This document shows positions 45,409 through 57,452 of a DNA stretch of 64,000 bases, piece after piece (positions within the stretch are counted from its first letter, which is position 1; each line of letters begins with the position of its first letter). The stretch is from Aeromicrobium piscarium (lineage in GTDB: Bacteria > Actinomycetota > Actinomycetes > Propionibacteriales > Nocardioidaceae). The position numbers and the translations under genes are program-made. Under the pieces are notes generated by a model, which was not told where the DNA came from, ran no database searches, and saw only the letters and a program-made list of their open reading frames with translations. The stretch lies in contig NZ_VLNT01000001.1 in NCBI RefSeq assembly GCF_007421815.1, positions 373,127-437,126 on the forward strand. The letters are read 5' to 3'.

Positions 45409-45496
45409 GGGGTCCAGTGTGCCATGCCCATCGTCTATGAAAGTCGGCCTCAGTTGGACTTAGCGTGAATCGTCGCGTTGGTCTTAGTGTGTCCTC
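45409..45496. promoter_or_regulatory. Divergent LysR/sdhCAB promoter region
   Basis: TAGTGT at 45485-45490 lies six bases before the sdhC GTG (leaderless spacing). A second similar box, TTAGCGT near 45460, lies further upstream. A clear T-N11-A dyad for LysR could not be singled out. Confidence 0.45.
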
Positions 45497-46219
45497 GTGG
45501 CCAGTACCCAATTGACGAAGAAGCGCGTCCCGGCCTCACGGTCGACGGTCGCGATGAAGTACGCCATGGCGGTATCGGGGCTCATCATGGTGGGCTACCT
45601 GATTCTGCACATGTACGGCAACCTCAAGGTGTTCGGAGGTCAGGAGGCGTTCGACACCTACGCCCACCACCTGCGCACCTTCGGCGAGCCGATGCTCCCC
45701 TACGAGGGACTGCTGTGGATCGTGCGCGTCGCGCTCCTCGCCTCGGTGCTCGTCCACGCGTGGGCCGCGATCACCCTGTGGCGCCGCAACAAGAAGGCCG
45801 CCGGGTACAGCGGGGGCAAGCGCTATCACTCCTCCAAGGGAGCCACCGGCGTCCAGCGCTCGTACGCGTCGTTCACCCTGCGCTGGGGCGGCGTCATCAT
45901 CCTGGTGTTCATCGTCTACCACCTGCTGCACCTGACGGCCAATGTCATCAGCCCCGGCGGCGCGTCCGACAGCCCCTACCAGCGGACCGTGAACGGTTTC
46001 GAGATCTGGTGGGTCGTGCTGTCCTACACGATCGCCGTGCTCGCCGTCGGCTTCCACCTGTGGCACGGCATCTGGAGCGCGCTGACGACGCTCGGCCAGA
46101 ACTACAGCAAGACGCGCCTGGCCTCACGGCTGACACCGCTCGCCTGGTTCGTGTCGGCCGTCATCACCATCGGATTCCTGCTTCCCCCGTGGGCGATCCT
46201 GCTCGGGATCACCGGCTGA
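45497..46219 (+). CDS. sdhC: Succinate dehydrogenase cytochrome b subunit
   Basis: A 240-residue membrane protein with five predicted helices and several histidines suited to di-haem ligation ([44 protein letters not shown]). It is the single-anchor SdhC type of Bacillus and actinobacterial succinate:menaquinone reductase. It conducts electrons from SdhB to menaquinone. The GTG at 45497 follows a leaderless -10. sdhA begins 13 nt after its stop. Confidence 0.95.
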   Translation: MASTQLTKKRVPASRSTVAMKYAMAVSGLIMVGYLILHMYGNLKVFGGQEAFDTYAHHLRTFGEPMLPYEGLLWIVRVALLASVLVHAWAAITLWRRNKKAAGYSGGKRYHSSKGATGVQRSYASFTLRWGGVIILVFIVYHLLHLTANVISPGGASDSPYQRTVNGFEIWWVVLSYTIAVLAVGFHLWHGIWSALTTLGQNYSKTRLASRLTPLAWFVSAVITIGFLLPPWAILLGITG

Positions 46220-46232
46220 AGGGCTACTGCAC

Positions 46233-48931
<2,699 letters not shown>

Positions 48932-48945
48932 TCCAGCACGACCAC

Positions 48946-48977
48946 AGAGCCCCCGCCGGTCCTCCGGCGGGGGCTCT
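48946..48977 (+). terminator. Terminator after sdhCAB
   Basis: A perfect 14-bp stem, AGAGCCCCCGCCGG (48946-48959) and its complement (48964-48977), with a 4-nt loop TCCT, 15 nt after the sdhB stop. Confidence 0.9.
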
Positions 48978-49010
48978 GTCATGTCCGGCAGCGGTCGAGT
49001 CCCCGGTATC

Positions 49011-49093
49011 CGCGAGTGGTGCAGATTCGCCCTCGAAACCGCGGATCAGGGGCGAATTTCCACCACTCGCGGTCCAAATGGCACCACTCGCGG
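49011..49093. repeat. Intergenic palindromic repeat, family B copy 2
   Basis: CGCGAGTGGTGC (49011) with ATTCGCCC is inverted by GGGCGAAT and CCACCACTCGCGG (to 49072). An extra half unit CACCACTCGCGG follows at 49082-49093. It fills the gap between the sdh terminator and the lipoprotein gene. Confidence 0.78.
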
Positions 49094-49129
49094 AGTGAGA
49101 CGATCGGTGCGTCGGCGACATGGTGGGGC

Positions 49130-50104
49130 ATGCGAGTGATGCGTCCGGAGATCTGGCTGGCCGTGGCGATCGTCCTGGTTGCCGGCTGCGGGGTGCGGGG
49201 AGGGGAGACACCGACCGAACCGGGGACGCCGTCCGCCTCGTCCACGCCGGAGCTGCCGGATGGTTTCCGTTGGGAGTCCTACGGCTCGGCCCAGGTGGCG
49301 GTGCCGGACGATTGGGGCTGGGAGTCCGCGAGCCAGCGCCTGGGGCAGTGGTGCGCGATCGCGCGGCAGCCGGCACCCGCACCCGCTGTGGGGCGTCCAG
49401 GTTCCGCGACGCAGGTCGGCTGTCCCGCTGGAGACCCCCGCGAGACATCGGTGGAGGTCACCGGCGAGTTCGTCGCCTTCACTCCCGTGGACGACGACAC
49501 GATGGACGCGCACAGGGCGGCGACGGACGGGGACCGTGTCGTCGTGGAGCTCGGCGAGACGCGGCTGATCGTCCAGGCCGAGGCCGGGCTGCGGGATCGG
49601 ATACTCGCATCGGCCCACCGGATCGACACGGACCATCTCGGTTGCCCCGTATCGCCGCCGCTGGTCGACGATGAGGACTGGATTCCCTCCACGGAGTTCC
49701 CCACCGAGCCGTCCGGGATCACCCGGCTGGTGGCGTGCGGGTACACGGCGGGCGGCGGCGAACCCGGTCTGACCGGCTCTGTCGCCCTCGATCCCGATGC
49801 GGTCGCCGCGATCGCGCGAGCACCGGAGGGCAGCGGGCCGAACGACCCGAGCAGCTGCCTGTCGATCGACGGGCCCCGCGAGGTGGTCGTGCTGCGAGCA
49901 TCATCGGGCGAAGGGCAGCTCGATGAGCTGCTGGTGCGCTACGACGACTGCCGCGACGGGGGTTTCTACGACGGCCAAGGAGTCCGTCAGCTGACGCCGG
50001 GGGCTGTCGCCGGCGTGTTCGCCGGGCCGCTCCTGCCCGACCACTATGCGGGCCACCATCGGGAGCTGTTCCGCCCTCTGCTCGAGGAGCGCTACGGACG
50101 GTGA
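49130..50104 (+). CDS. Putative lipoprotein of unknown function
   Basis: A 324-residue protein with a lipoprotein signal ending LVAGC (Cys20 with the start at 49130; an ATG three codons later is possible), a Pro/Thr/Ser linker (PTEPGTPSASSTPELP), and an external domain starting WESYGSAQVAVPDDWGWESA. Six or more cysteines recur (QWCAIAR, VGCPAGD, LGCPVSPP, VACGYTAG, SCLSIDG, DDCRDG), likely disulfide pairs. I recognise no enzyme motif. It is convergent with mqo. Confidence 0.78.
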   Translation: MRVMRPEIWLAVAIVLVAGCGVRGGETPTEPGTPSASSTPELPDGFRWESYGSAQVAVPDDWGWESASQRLGQWCAIARQPAPAPAVGRPGSATQVGCPAGDPRETSVEVTGEFVAFTPVDDDTMDAHRAATDGDRVVVELGETRLIVQAEAGLRDRILASAHRIDTDHLGCPVSPPLVDDEDWIPSTEFPTEPSGITRLVACGYTAGGGEPGLTGSVALDPDAVAAIARAPEGSGPNDPSSCLSIDGPREVVVLRASSGEGQLDELLVRYDDCRDGGFYDGQGVRQLTPGAVAGVFAGPLLPDHYAGHHRELFRPLLEERYGR

Positions 50105-50111
50105 GGACCGC

Positions 50112-51665
50112 TCAGCCGGCGTGCTGCTGGCTGGTGGCGGGTTGCCCGCTCGTCGAGAGCTGGAGCGTGCGGTCGGTCCAGTCGCGCAGATCCGCGAGCA
50201 GGCTCGGGTTCTCCGCGAGCGAGGTGCCGTAGGACGGCACGATCTCCTTGAGCTTGGGCTTCCAGGCCTCGAACTGCGAACCGAAGCACTTCTCCAAGAC
50301 CTCGAGCATGGCCGCGACCGACGTCGAGGCGCCGGGGGAGGCCCCGAGCAGTCCCGCGATCGAGCCGTCCGCGGCGCTGATGATCGAGGTGCCGAACTCC
50401 AGGCTGCCGCCCTTGCCCTTCTTGCGGACGACTTGCACGCGTTGACCGGCGGTGATGAGCTCCCAGTCGTCGGCATCAGCCGACGGCGCGAAGACATTCA
50501 GCTCGTTGACGCGGCTCTTGGAGCTCTTCAGGACCTCCATGACGAGGTATTTGACGAGCGGCATCGAGGTCAGCCCCACGCCGAGCATCGGCATCAGGTT
50601 GTTCGGCCGGATCGACCGCGGCAGATCGGTGAAGGAGCCGTTCTTGAGGAACTTGGGGGTCCAGCCTGCATAGGGGCCGAAGAGCAGGCTGCGCTGACCG
50701 TCGATCACGCGGGTGTCGAGGTGGGGCACCGACATCGGGGGAGCGCCCACCGCCGCGAGCCCGTAGACCTTGGCCTGGTGCTGGTCGGCGATATCGGTGT
50801 TGAGGCAGCGTAGGAACTGCCCGCTGACCGGGAACCCGGCGAAGCCCTTGATCTCCTCGATGCCGGACTTCTGCAGCAGGTGCAGCGCCCCGCCGCCCGC
50901 GCCCACGAAGACGAAGCGCGCGTTGAGCTGGTAGGTGGATCCCTGCTGCTTGTCCTTGACCTTCGCGACCCACGTGCCGTCGGTCTGCTTGGTGAGGTTC
51001 TTGACCTGCTGGCCGTAGCGGATGTCGGCTCCGCGCTGCCCGAGGCTGTTGACGAACTGGCGGGTCAGCGACCCGTAGTCGACATCGGTGCCGTTCTGCG
51101 ACCAGTTGAGGGCGATCGGCTCGTCGTCCTCTCGGCCGTCGGCCATCAGCGGGAGACGCCGCGCGAACTCCTGGCGATCTTCGATGAGCTCGATGCCCTC
51201 GAAGAGCGGGTTCTCGGCGAGGGCGTCATAGCGCCGGCGCAGGTACTCGGCGTTCTCGGCGCCACGCACGAAGCTGACGTGCGGCACCGGGTTGACGAAG
51301 GAGGAGGGGTCGGTAAGCTGCCCATTCTCGACCGCGTAGGACCACATCTGGCGCGAGAGCTGGAACTGCTCGTTGATCGTGAGCGCCTTGCTGACATCGA
51401 CCGATCCGTCGGCCAGCTGCGGGGTGTAGTTGAGCTCGCACAGTGCCGCGTGGCCGGTGCCGGCGTTGTTCCACGGATCGCTGCTCTCGAGGGCAGGGCC
51501 GTCGAGGCGCTCCAGGACGGTGATGCTCCAGTCCGGCTCCAGCGACTGCAGGAGCGCGCCGAGCGTCGCGCTCATGACACCCGCCCCGACGAGCAGGACA
51601 TCGGTCGTCTGACGAGAAGGCTGATGGGTGGTCCGGATCTCAGGGAGGTTGGCCTGGCTGGACAA
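50112..51665 (-). CDS. mqo: Malate:quinone oxidoreductase
   Basis: A 517-residue peripheral membrane flavoprotein oxidising malate to oxaloacetate with transfer to quinone. FAD motif [18 protein letters not shown] near residue 25, then [33 protein letters not shown] and [10 protein letters not shown]. The later segments [20 protein letters not shown] and [19 protein letters not shown] are family-specific. I chose the TTG at 51665 because AGGAGT lies nine bases upstream and the length fits; a longer frame would add ~200 residues lacking homology. Confidence 0.95.
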   Translation of the reverse strand: MSSQANLPEIRTTHQPSRQTTDVLLVGAGVMSATLGALLQSLEPDWSITVLERLDGPALESSDPWNNAGTGHAALCELNYTPQLADGSVDVSKALTINEQFQLSRQMWSYAVENGQLTDPSSFVNPVPHVSFVRGAENAEYLRRRYDALAENPLFEGIELIEDRQEFARRLPLMADGREDDEPIALNWSQNGTDVDYGSLTRQFVNSLGQRGADIRYGQQVKNLTKQTDGTWVAKVKDKQQGSTYQLNARFVFVGAGGGALHLLQKSGIEEIKGFAGFPVSGQFLRCLNTDIADQHQAKVYGLAAVGAPPMSVPHLDTRVIDGQRSLLFGPYAGWTPKFLKNGSFTDLPRSIRPNNLMPMLGVGLTSMPLVKYLVMEVLKSSKSRVNELNVFAPSADADDWELITAGQRVQVVRKKGKGGSLEFGTSIISAADGSIAGLLGASPGASTSVAAMLEVLEKCFGSQFEAWKPKLKEIVPSYGTSLAENPSLLADLRDWTDRTLQLSTSGQPATSQQHAG

Positions 51666-51811
51666 GCGAGAATCACTCCTGCGTCGCGTGAAGGGGCCCG
51701 TGACGAATGGGGCCATCGGCCATTCTCGCTCGGCGACACGCCGGTGGCCTACCCGCGTGCGGGTGATCTTCGCCTCATCGCGGGTCCGACCACCACGCGC
51801 GGGGGACACCC

Positions 51812-51827
51812 TAGGACGTCCTAAGAT
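51812..51827 (+). promoter_or_regulatory. Operator-like palindrome over the acyl-CoA dehydrogenase -10
   Basis: TAGGACGTCCTA (51812-51823) is a perfect 12-bp palindrome. It overlaps the -10 box TAAGAT (51822-51827), which is six bases before the GTG at 51834. A repressor bound here would occlude the promoter. Confidence 0.5.
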
Positions 51828-51833
51828 GTGCGC

Positions 51834-52997
51834 GTGAGCGATTTCTATGCACTGTCCGAGGAGCACCAGGCCATCCGCGAGACCGTCCGGGCGTTGGCGG
51901 AGGCGAAGATCGCCCCGTTCGCCGCCGCGGTCGACGAGGAGGCCCGTTACCCGCAGGAGGCCCACGACGCGCTGGTGGCCGGCGGCTTCCATGCGCCCCA
52001 CGTGCCCGAGGCGTACGGCGGGGCCGGAGCCGATGCGTTGGCGACGGTGCTGGTGATCGAGGAGGTCGCTCGCGCGTGTGTGTCGAGCTCGCTCATCCCC
52101 GCGGTCAACAAGCTCGGATCGCTTCCGGTGCAGATCGGCGGCAGCGAGGAGCTGAAGCAGACGTACCTCGGCAAGCTGGCGGCGGGCGAGGGCGGCTTCT
52201 CCTACTGTCTCTCCGAGTCCGAGGCCGGCTCGGATGCCGCCAACCAGAAGGCCCGCGCCGTCCGCGACGGCGACCACTGGGTGCTGAACGGCACCAAGCG
52301 GTGGATCACCAATGCCGGTGAGTCCGAGTACTACACCGTGCTCGCCATGACCGATCCGGAGAAGCGCAGCAAGGGCATCAGCGCCTTCGTCGTGGAGAAG
52401 TCCGACGAAGGGGTGTCCTTCGGGGCACCGGAGAAGAAGCTCGGCATCAAGGGCTCACCGACCCGCGAGGTCTACTTCGACGATGTCCGCATTCCCGAGG
52501 AGCGCATCATCGGCGACGAGGGCAAGGGTTTCGCGATCGCGATGGAGACCCTCGACCACACCCGGGTGACGATCGCGGCGCAGGCGGTCGGCGTCGCGCA
52601 GGGCGCCCTGGACTATGCGCTCGGCTATGTCCAGGAGCGTCAGCAGTTCGGCAAGCCGATCAGCGACTTCCAGGGTCTGCAGTTCATGATCGCCGACATG
52701 GGCATGAAGGTGGAGGCCGCGCGACAGATCACCTATGCCGCCGCGGGTCGCTCCGAGCGGGGCGACAAGGATCTGACCTTCTTCGGCGCCGCCGCCAAGG
52801 CCTTCGCCTCCGACACCGCGATGCAGGTGACGACCGATGCCGTGCAGCTGCTCGGGGGGTACGGCTTCACGCGTGACTACCCGGTCGAGCGGATGATGCG
52901 CGATGCCAAGATCACCCAGATCTACGAGGGCACCAATCAGGTCCAGCGCATCGTCATGGCTCGCCAGCTCCTCGCCGGCATCCAGTCCACCCTCTGA
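51834..52997 (+). CDS. Acyl-CoA dehydrogenase (FadE25-like)
   Basis: A 387-residue flavoenzyme. FAD/substrate segments are [20 protein letters not shown] and [18 protein letters not shown]. The catalytic Glu is in [18 protein letters not shown] near residue 366. It catalyses alpha,beta-dehydrogenation of acyl-CoA in fatty-acid or branched-chain degradation. In mycobacteria the related fadE25 lies near the cpsA/TIGR03089 genes, as here. The GTG at 51834 has leaderless spacing and an operator-like palindrome upstream. Confidence 0.93.
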   Translation: MSDFYALSEEHQAIRETVRALAEAKIAPFAAAVDEEARYPQEAHDALVAGGFHAPHVPEAYGGAGADALATVLVIEEVARACVSSSLIPAVNKLGSLPVQIGGSEELKQTYLGKLAAGEGGFSYCLSESEAGSDAANQKARAVRDGDHWVLNGTKRWITNAGESEYYTVLAMTDPEKRSKGISAFVVEKSDEGVSFGAPEKKLGIKGSPTREVYFDDVRIPEERIIGDEGKGFAIAMETLDHTRVTIAAQAVGVAQGALDYALGYVQERQQFGKPISDFQGLQFMIADMGMKVEAARQITYAAAGRSERGDKDLTFFGAAAKAFASDTAMQVTTDAVQLLGGYGFTRDYPVERMMRDAKITQIYEGTNQVQRIVMARQLLAGIQSTL

Positions 52998-53005
52998 CGG
53001 CTCCC

Positions 53006-53131
53006 GCCTGGTGGCGGTAGCTGGTCAACCCTTCGCACACGTCAGCGGTAGCGGGTCAACCTCATCGAGTCCGGATGAGGTTGAACCGCTACCGGTGCTT
53101 GGGACCTGAGGTTGATGGTCTACCGCCGCCA
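53006..53131. repeat. Intergenic palindromic repeat, family C copy 4
   Basis: Between the convergent acyl-CoA dehydrogenase and LCP genes. Forward units 53009-53033 (GGCGGTAGCTGGTCAACC) and 53041-53064, inverted units 53075-53095 and 53107-53130. The outer ends CGCCTGG and CCAGGCG also pair, so the whole 126 nt forms a nested palindrome. Confidence 0.9.
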
Positions 53132-53157
53132 GGCGAGGCGACCGGTCCCAGGACCGT

Positions 53158-54225
53158 CTACTCGGGTAGACCGGTGGGGGTGCAGAGGTCGCCGAGGTCC
53201 CCGCTGGTGTCGTTGATCAGATGGTCGAAGAAGGCCGGGGCGCGGGTGCTGTCCCAGTTCACCTGCATGTCCGCGATCGGCACGGTGCAGTTGAGGCCGC
53301 TGCCGCCCATCGCCCCCGACAGCGCCCACGCGAAGCGCACGAAGGAGAAGAGCGAGACATCGTCGCCGACAGCGAGCGAGCTGCCGGTGTCGACCGCGGC
53401 GCCGTAGTAGCGCAGCGGATTGAGGACGGTCCAGGGCGACCGAGCCTTGGCGCCGATCGCGCCGATCACCTCGCGCTGGGCCTCTCCGCGCGCGATATCG
53501 CCGGCGGCGTAGGCCTTGCGATTGCGCGAGTAGGCGAGGGCGGTCTCCCCGTCGACCGTCTGGCAACCCGCCTCGATGTCGAGCCCCGAGTCCTCGTCCT
53601 GCAAGGCGTTCTCCGGGCACAGCTCGATGCCGCCCAGGGAGTCCACGACGTCCACCAGGCCCTCGAAGCCGATCTCGACGAAGCCGTCGATGTGCAGGCC
53701 GGTGTTCTGCTCGATCGTCTGCACGAGCAGCGGGGCGCCGCCGAAGGCATAGGCCGCGTTGATCTTGGTGTTCCCGTGTCCGGGGATGTCGACGAGCGAG
53801 TCCCGCGGGAACGACGTCAGCACGGTGGGGCCCCGTCCCGTGTGCAGCACCATGATCGAGTCGGTGCGCCCGCGGGCCTCCTCGCCCGGACGAGCATCCG
53901 ACCCGACGATCACATAGTTCGATCCGCGCTGCCCATCGGGGCGATCGCCGTCCGGCGTCGCCGGGACCTTGGTGACCTGAGCCCAGGCGATGAAGGGCAC
54001 GGCGACCAGGAAGGCGAGCCAGAGCACCAGCAGCAGCCACAGATAGCGCAGCTTGCCCCGCTTCTTGCGCGGACGTCCCGCCGAGCCGCTGCCCGACCCC
54101 GGCGGCGGCAGCTGCGGGGGCGGTAGATCGTCGCCGCCGCGAGGAGAGGGCTCGGGAGAGGACGACCGTCGACGATCGTCCTCATAGAGCCAGTCGTATT
54201 CGCCGGAACGGCCGTCGGAGGACAT
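53158..54225 (-). CDS. LytR-CpsA-Psr family protein, single-anchor
   Basis: A 355-residue protein: a disordered N-terminus of charged and Pro-rich residues, one membrane helix (LRYLWLLLVLWLAFLVAVPF) and an external LCP domain. Diagnostic parts are NYVIVGSDARPGEEARGRTD, DSIMVLHTGRGPTVLTSFPR and DSLVDIPGHGNTKINAAYAF, plus LAYSRNRK later. LCP proteins attach polymers such as arabinogalactan or teichoic acids to peptidoglycan. It starts with ATG at 54225, with TATTTT six bases upstream. It corresponds in position to the mycobacterial Rv3267-type gene. Confidence 0.92.
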   Translation of the reverse strand: MSSDGRSGEYDWLYEDDRRRSSSPEPSPRGGDDLPPPQLPPPGSGSGSAGRPRKKRGKLRYLWLLLVLWLAFLVAVPFIAWAQVTKVPATPDGDRPDGQRGSNYVIVGSDARPGEEARGRTDSIMVLHTGRGPTVLTSFPRDSLVDIPGHGNTKINAAYAFGGAPLLVQTIEQNTGLHIDGFVEIGFEGLVDVVDSLGGIELCPENALQDEDSGLDIEAGCQTVDGETALAYSRNRKAYAAGDIARGEAQREVIGAIGAKARSPWTVLNPLRYYGAAVDTGSSLAVGDDVSLFSFVRFAWALSGAMGGSGLNCTVPIADMQVNWDSTRAPAFFDHLINDTSGDLGDLCTPTGLPE

Positions 54226-54356
54226 GGGTCGAAAATAGCCGAGCCGGTGACGGGGGAGAAAAACACTGCTGTGCTCGGCGCGTCTCGTGGCCTCGCCCGC
54301 TCACGGCGTCGATACTGGGCGGGACCTACGGACCCTTCCCCACCGTAAGGACGACG

Positions 54357-55790
54357 ATGTCGAACGTGCCCTCCAGTGTCATGGGCGGTAGCTACAGCGA
54401 CCCCGAGGCCGCCACCTCCCGTATCCGATTCCGGCGCTCCCTCACCCTCGCGGCCATGTCGGTCGTGATGCCCGGATCGGCCCAGCTGGTGCACGGCAAT
54501 CGCACCGTCGGCCGGATCGCCGTGCGGGTCTGGCTGGGTGTCCTCGCCCTCGCCGCCCTCCTCGCTCTCATCGCCCTCACCTCGCGTTCGATGCTCTTCG
54601 AGTTCGCCACCAACGGCCTGATCCTGGGGGTCGGCCGCTGGCTGCTCATCGCGGGCGCCGTCGCCTGGGCGGCCCTCATCGTCGACGCCTGGCGACTGGG
54701 ACGTCCGCGCGAGCTGCGCCGCGGTCACCGAGCCATCTCCGCGGGGGTCAACGGCGTGCTGTGCTTCGTGGTGGCGGGGGTCATGTTCTTCGCCGCGCAC
54801 ACCGTCTCGGTCGTGGACGGATTCGCCGGCGCGGTCTTCGCGTCCACCACCTCCGTCGATCCCCATGAGGGTCGGTACAACATCCTCCTGCTCGGATCGG
54901 ACGCCGACGACGACCGCACGGGGATGCGACCGGACTCCATCAACGTCGTGAGCGTGGACGCCGACACCGGACGAGCCGTCATCATCGGCCTGCCGCGCAA
55001 TCTGGAGAACGTCCCCTTTCCGAAGGACTCGGTGATGGGGAAGGAGTTCCCGAACGGCTTCGACTGCGACGACTGCTATCTCAACGGGGTCAACACCTGG
55101 GCCGAGGATCACGCCGACCTCTTCGACTCCTCCTCGCCGGGCATCGGCGCGACGATGGAGGCCGTCGAGGAGGTCACCGGGCTGAAGCTCAACTACTACG
55201 CGCTCATCAACATGCACGGCTTCGAGGGTCTGGTCGATGCCGTCGGCGGTGTGACGATGAACGTGCGCGAGCGCACCGCGATCGACGGCATCGGCAATCC
55301 GATCAGCGGTTACATCGAGGCGGGCGAGCAGAAGCTCGACGGCTACGAGGCCCTGTGGTACGCCCGCAGCCGGGTGCTCAACGACGACTGGTCGCGCATG
55401 GGCCGGCAGAAATGCGTCATGAACGCGATGGCACAGCAGCTGAGCCCGCAGACGGTGGTCATGAACATGCAGAAGATCGCCGACTCCGGCGAGGCGATGC
55501 TCGAGACCGATATCCCGCGTCAGGATCTCAACATCTTCATGGACCTGGTGCTGAAGACCCGGGGCGAGCCGATCTCCTCGGTCTCGCTCGTGCCGCCGGA
55601 GATCAACACCGGCGATCCGGACTATCCCAAGGTGCACCGGATGGTCGAGGACGCGATCGCCGTCGCCGAAGGCCGACCGGAGGCGACCTCGCTGATGGTG
55701 TCGTCCTCGCTCTCGATGGCCGATCCGAATCCCGAGACCCTGGACCCGCGCAAGGCCAATCAGACCGAGGACCTCGACCAGACGTGTTGA
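54357..55790 (+). CDS. LCP family protein with multi-helix N-terminal domain, first
   Basis: A 477-residue protein with about four membrane helices in residues 25-160. The N-terminal domain carries VMPGSAQLVHGNRTVGRIAV, and the external LCP domain follows (YNILLLGSDADDDRTGMRPD, VVSVDADTGRAVIIGLPRNL, ALWYARSRVLNDDWSRMGRQ). A pair of cysteines (FDCDDCYLNG) lies near the catalytic region. It is preceded by an AAGGACG ribosome-binding site at spacing suitable for ATG 54357 and is divergent from the single-anchor LCP gene. Confidence 0.92.
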   Translation: MSNVPSSVMGGSYSDPEAATSRIRFRRSLTLAAMSVVMPGSAQLVHGNRTVGRIAVRVWLGVLALAALLALIALTSRSMLFEFATNGLILGVGRWLLIAGAVAWAALIVDAWRLGRPRELRRGHRAISAGVNGVLCFVVAGVMFFAAHTVSVVDGFAGAVFASTTSVDPHEGRYNILLLGSDADDDRTGMRPDSINVVSVDADTGRAVIIGLPRNLENVPFPKDSVMGKEFPNGFDCDDCYLNGVNTWAEDHADLFDSSSPGIGATMEAVEEVTGLKLNYYALINMHGFEGLVDAVGGVTMNVRERTAIDGIGNPISGYIEAGEQKLDGYEALWYARSRVLNDDWSRMGRQKCVMNAMAQQLSPQTVVMNMQKIADSGEAMLETDIPRQDLNIFMDLVLKTRGEPISSVSLVPPEINTGDPDYPKVHRMVEDAIAVAEGRPEATSLMVSSSLSMADPNPETLDPRKANQTEDLDQTC

Positions 55791-55827
55791 TGGGGCTCAG
55801 GGACACCGCCGCCGGGGCGGTCGATCG

Positions 55828-57312
55828 GTGACTGGCACACTGGGCGACGACCCGGAACCGCCCGAGAGGAGCACTGCCCTGGAACCGCAGGACGTGCGCC
55901 CCGGCCGTCGCCGGATGTCCCCGGATCGTGCACTGCGCCGAGCCCTCTCGCTCATGGCTGCCACGATCATCTGGCCCGGCAGCGCGCAGTTCCTCGCCGG
56001 TGCGAGACGTCTCGGGCAGGTCGTGATGGGGCTGTGGGCGCTGGCCGTCCTCGGCTTCCTGGTGGCTGTTCTGGTCATCCGTCCCGAGCGCGAGACCTTG
56101 ATCGGGTGGGTGACCGACCCGGCGACCCTCGACATCGCCCGCTTCGGCCTCGCGATCGTCACGATCGGCTGGCTGGGGCTCTTCATGGACGCGTGGCGGC
56201 TCGCGGTGCTGCCCGGCCTCGACCTCCGGCGCATGGCAGTCGTCAGCGTGGTGAACATGGTGGTGATCGCCCTCGCGAGTGGCATCGTGACGGTCGGCTG
56301 GAACACGGTCTCCGCCTCCCGGCAGGTCGTGACGCAGGTCTTCGACGCGACCGAGACGACGCCTCCGCTGCAAGGGCGGTACAACATTCTGCTCTTGGGT
56401 GCGGACTCCGGCGACGGTCGCGAGGGACTGCGCCCGGACTCCCTGAACGTCGTGAGCATCGATGCCGCTACCGGGGACAGCGTGATGATCTCGCTCCCGC
56501 GCAACCTGCAGAACGTCCCCTTCCCCGAGGGCTCGCCGATGCGGGAGGCCTACCCCTACGGCTTCAACTGCGGCGAGGAGTGCCTGCTCAACGCGGTGCA
56601 CACGGCGGGGGAGGACCGCTCGGACCTGTACCCGGACAGCGCTGACCCGGGGCTGGACGCCACGATCGACGCGGTCGAGGGTGCCACGGGGCTGACGATG
56701 AACTACTACGTGCTCATCAACATGGAGGGATTCGCGTCGCTGGTCGACGCCGTGGGTGGGATCACGGTGAACGTTCCCACCCCGATCGCCATGTTCGGTG
56801 AGACCGACCGCAAACGCGACGAGTACCTCGCCGCGGGACGGCAGAAGCTCGACGGCAATGAGGCGCTGTGGTTCGCTCGCAGCCGGATCCAGAGCGACGA
56901 CTTCGACCGGATGGCGCGGCAGAAGTGCCTGATGGTCTCGATGCTCGATCAGCTCAGCCCGCAGACCGTGCTGCTGAACGCGGGGAAGATCGCCGACTCG
57001 AGCGCCCAGATGTTGGCCACGAATCTCCCGGGATCGGAGCTCGCGGCCTTCGCCGATCTGGCGCTCAAGGCACGCGGGACGCAGATCGCCACGCTGTCGG
57101 TGGTGCCGCCGGAGTACAACACGGCCAATCCCGATTTCGCTCAGATCCACGCCGATATCCAGGCGCTCATCGACGGCACCGTCGAGACTCCCGCGACGCC
57201 CGATCCCGCCGACGAGACCGCCGAGCCGACAGAGCCGGATCCGACCGAAGCCGGCGAGACCGAGCCGACCCCGGACGCCAATATCACCGACGACCTCGCC
57301 GCCGCCTGCTGA
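55828..57312 (+). CDS. LCP family protein with multi-helix N-terminal domain, second
   Basis: A 494-residue tandem paralogue of the preceding gene: IIWPGSAQFLAGARRLGQVV, four helices, then YNILLLGADSGDGREGLRPD, VVSIDAATGDSVMISLPRNL and ALWFARSRIQSDDFDRMARQ. The FNCGEECLLNAV cysteine pair is conserved between the two. The C-terminal tail is Pro/Asp/Thr/Glu-rich and ends in Cys. The GTG at 55828 is 37 nt after the preceding stop, so they are probably one operon. Confidence 0.92.
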   Translation: MTGTLGDDPEPPERSTALEPQDVRPGRRRMSPDRALRRALSLMAATIIWPGSAQFLAGARRLGQVVMGLWALAVLGFLVAVLVIRPERETLIGWVTDPATLDIARFGLAIVTIGWLGLFMDAWRLAVLPGLDLRRMAVVSVVNMVVIALASGIVTVGWNTVSASRQVVTQVFDATETTPPLQGRYNILLLGADSGDGREGLRPDSLNVVSIDAATGDSVMISLPRNLQNVPFPEGSPMREAYPYGFNCGEECLLNAVHTAGEDRSDLYPDSADPGLDATIDAVEGATGLTMNYYVLINMEGFASLVDAVGGITVNVPTPIAMFGETDRKRDEYLAAGRQKLDGNEALWFARSRIQSDDFDRMARQKCLMVSMLDQLSPQTVLLNAGKIADSSAQMLATNLPGSELAAFADLALKARGTQIATLSVVPPEYNTANPDFAQIHADIQALIDGTVETPATPDPADETAEPTEPDPTEAGETEPTPDANITDDLAAAC

Positions 57313-57326
57313 AACCGCGACCCCGG

Positions 57327-57443
57327 GGCGGTGACTTACGCACGTCTCGCGCCCTTGGGCGGTGGGTTACGCACGTCTCGCGGCCGTTGAGGGGTGCGTA
57401 GGCCACCGCTCGCGTCGTTGAGGAGTGCGTGAGTCACCGCTCG
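57327..57443. repeat. Intergenic palindromic repeat, family D copy 2
   Basis: Forward units 57327-57349 (GCGGTGACTTACGCACGTC) and 57358-57381; inverted units 57389-57413 and 57419-57443 (GTGCGT...CACCGCTCGCG cores), giving + + - -. It fills the gap between the convergent LCP and TIGR03089 genes. Confidence 0.88.
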
Positions 57444-57452
57444 CGCGGCGGG

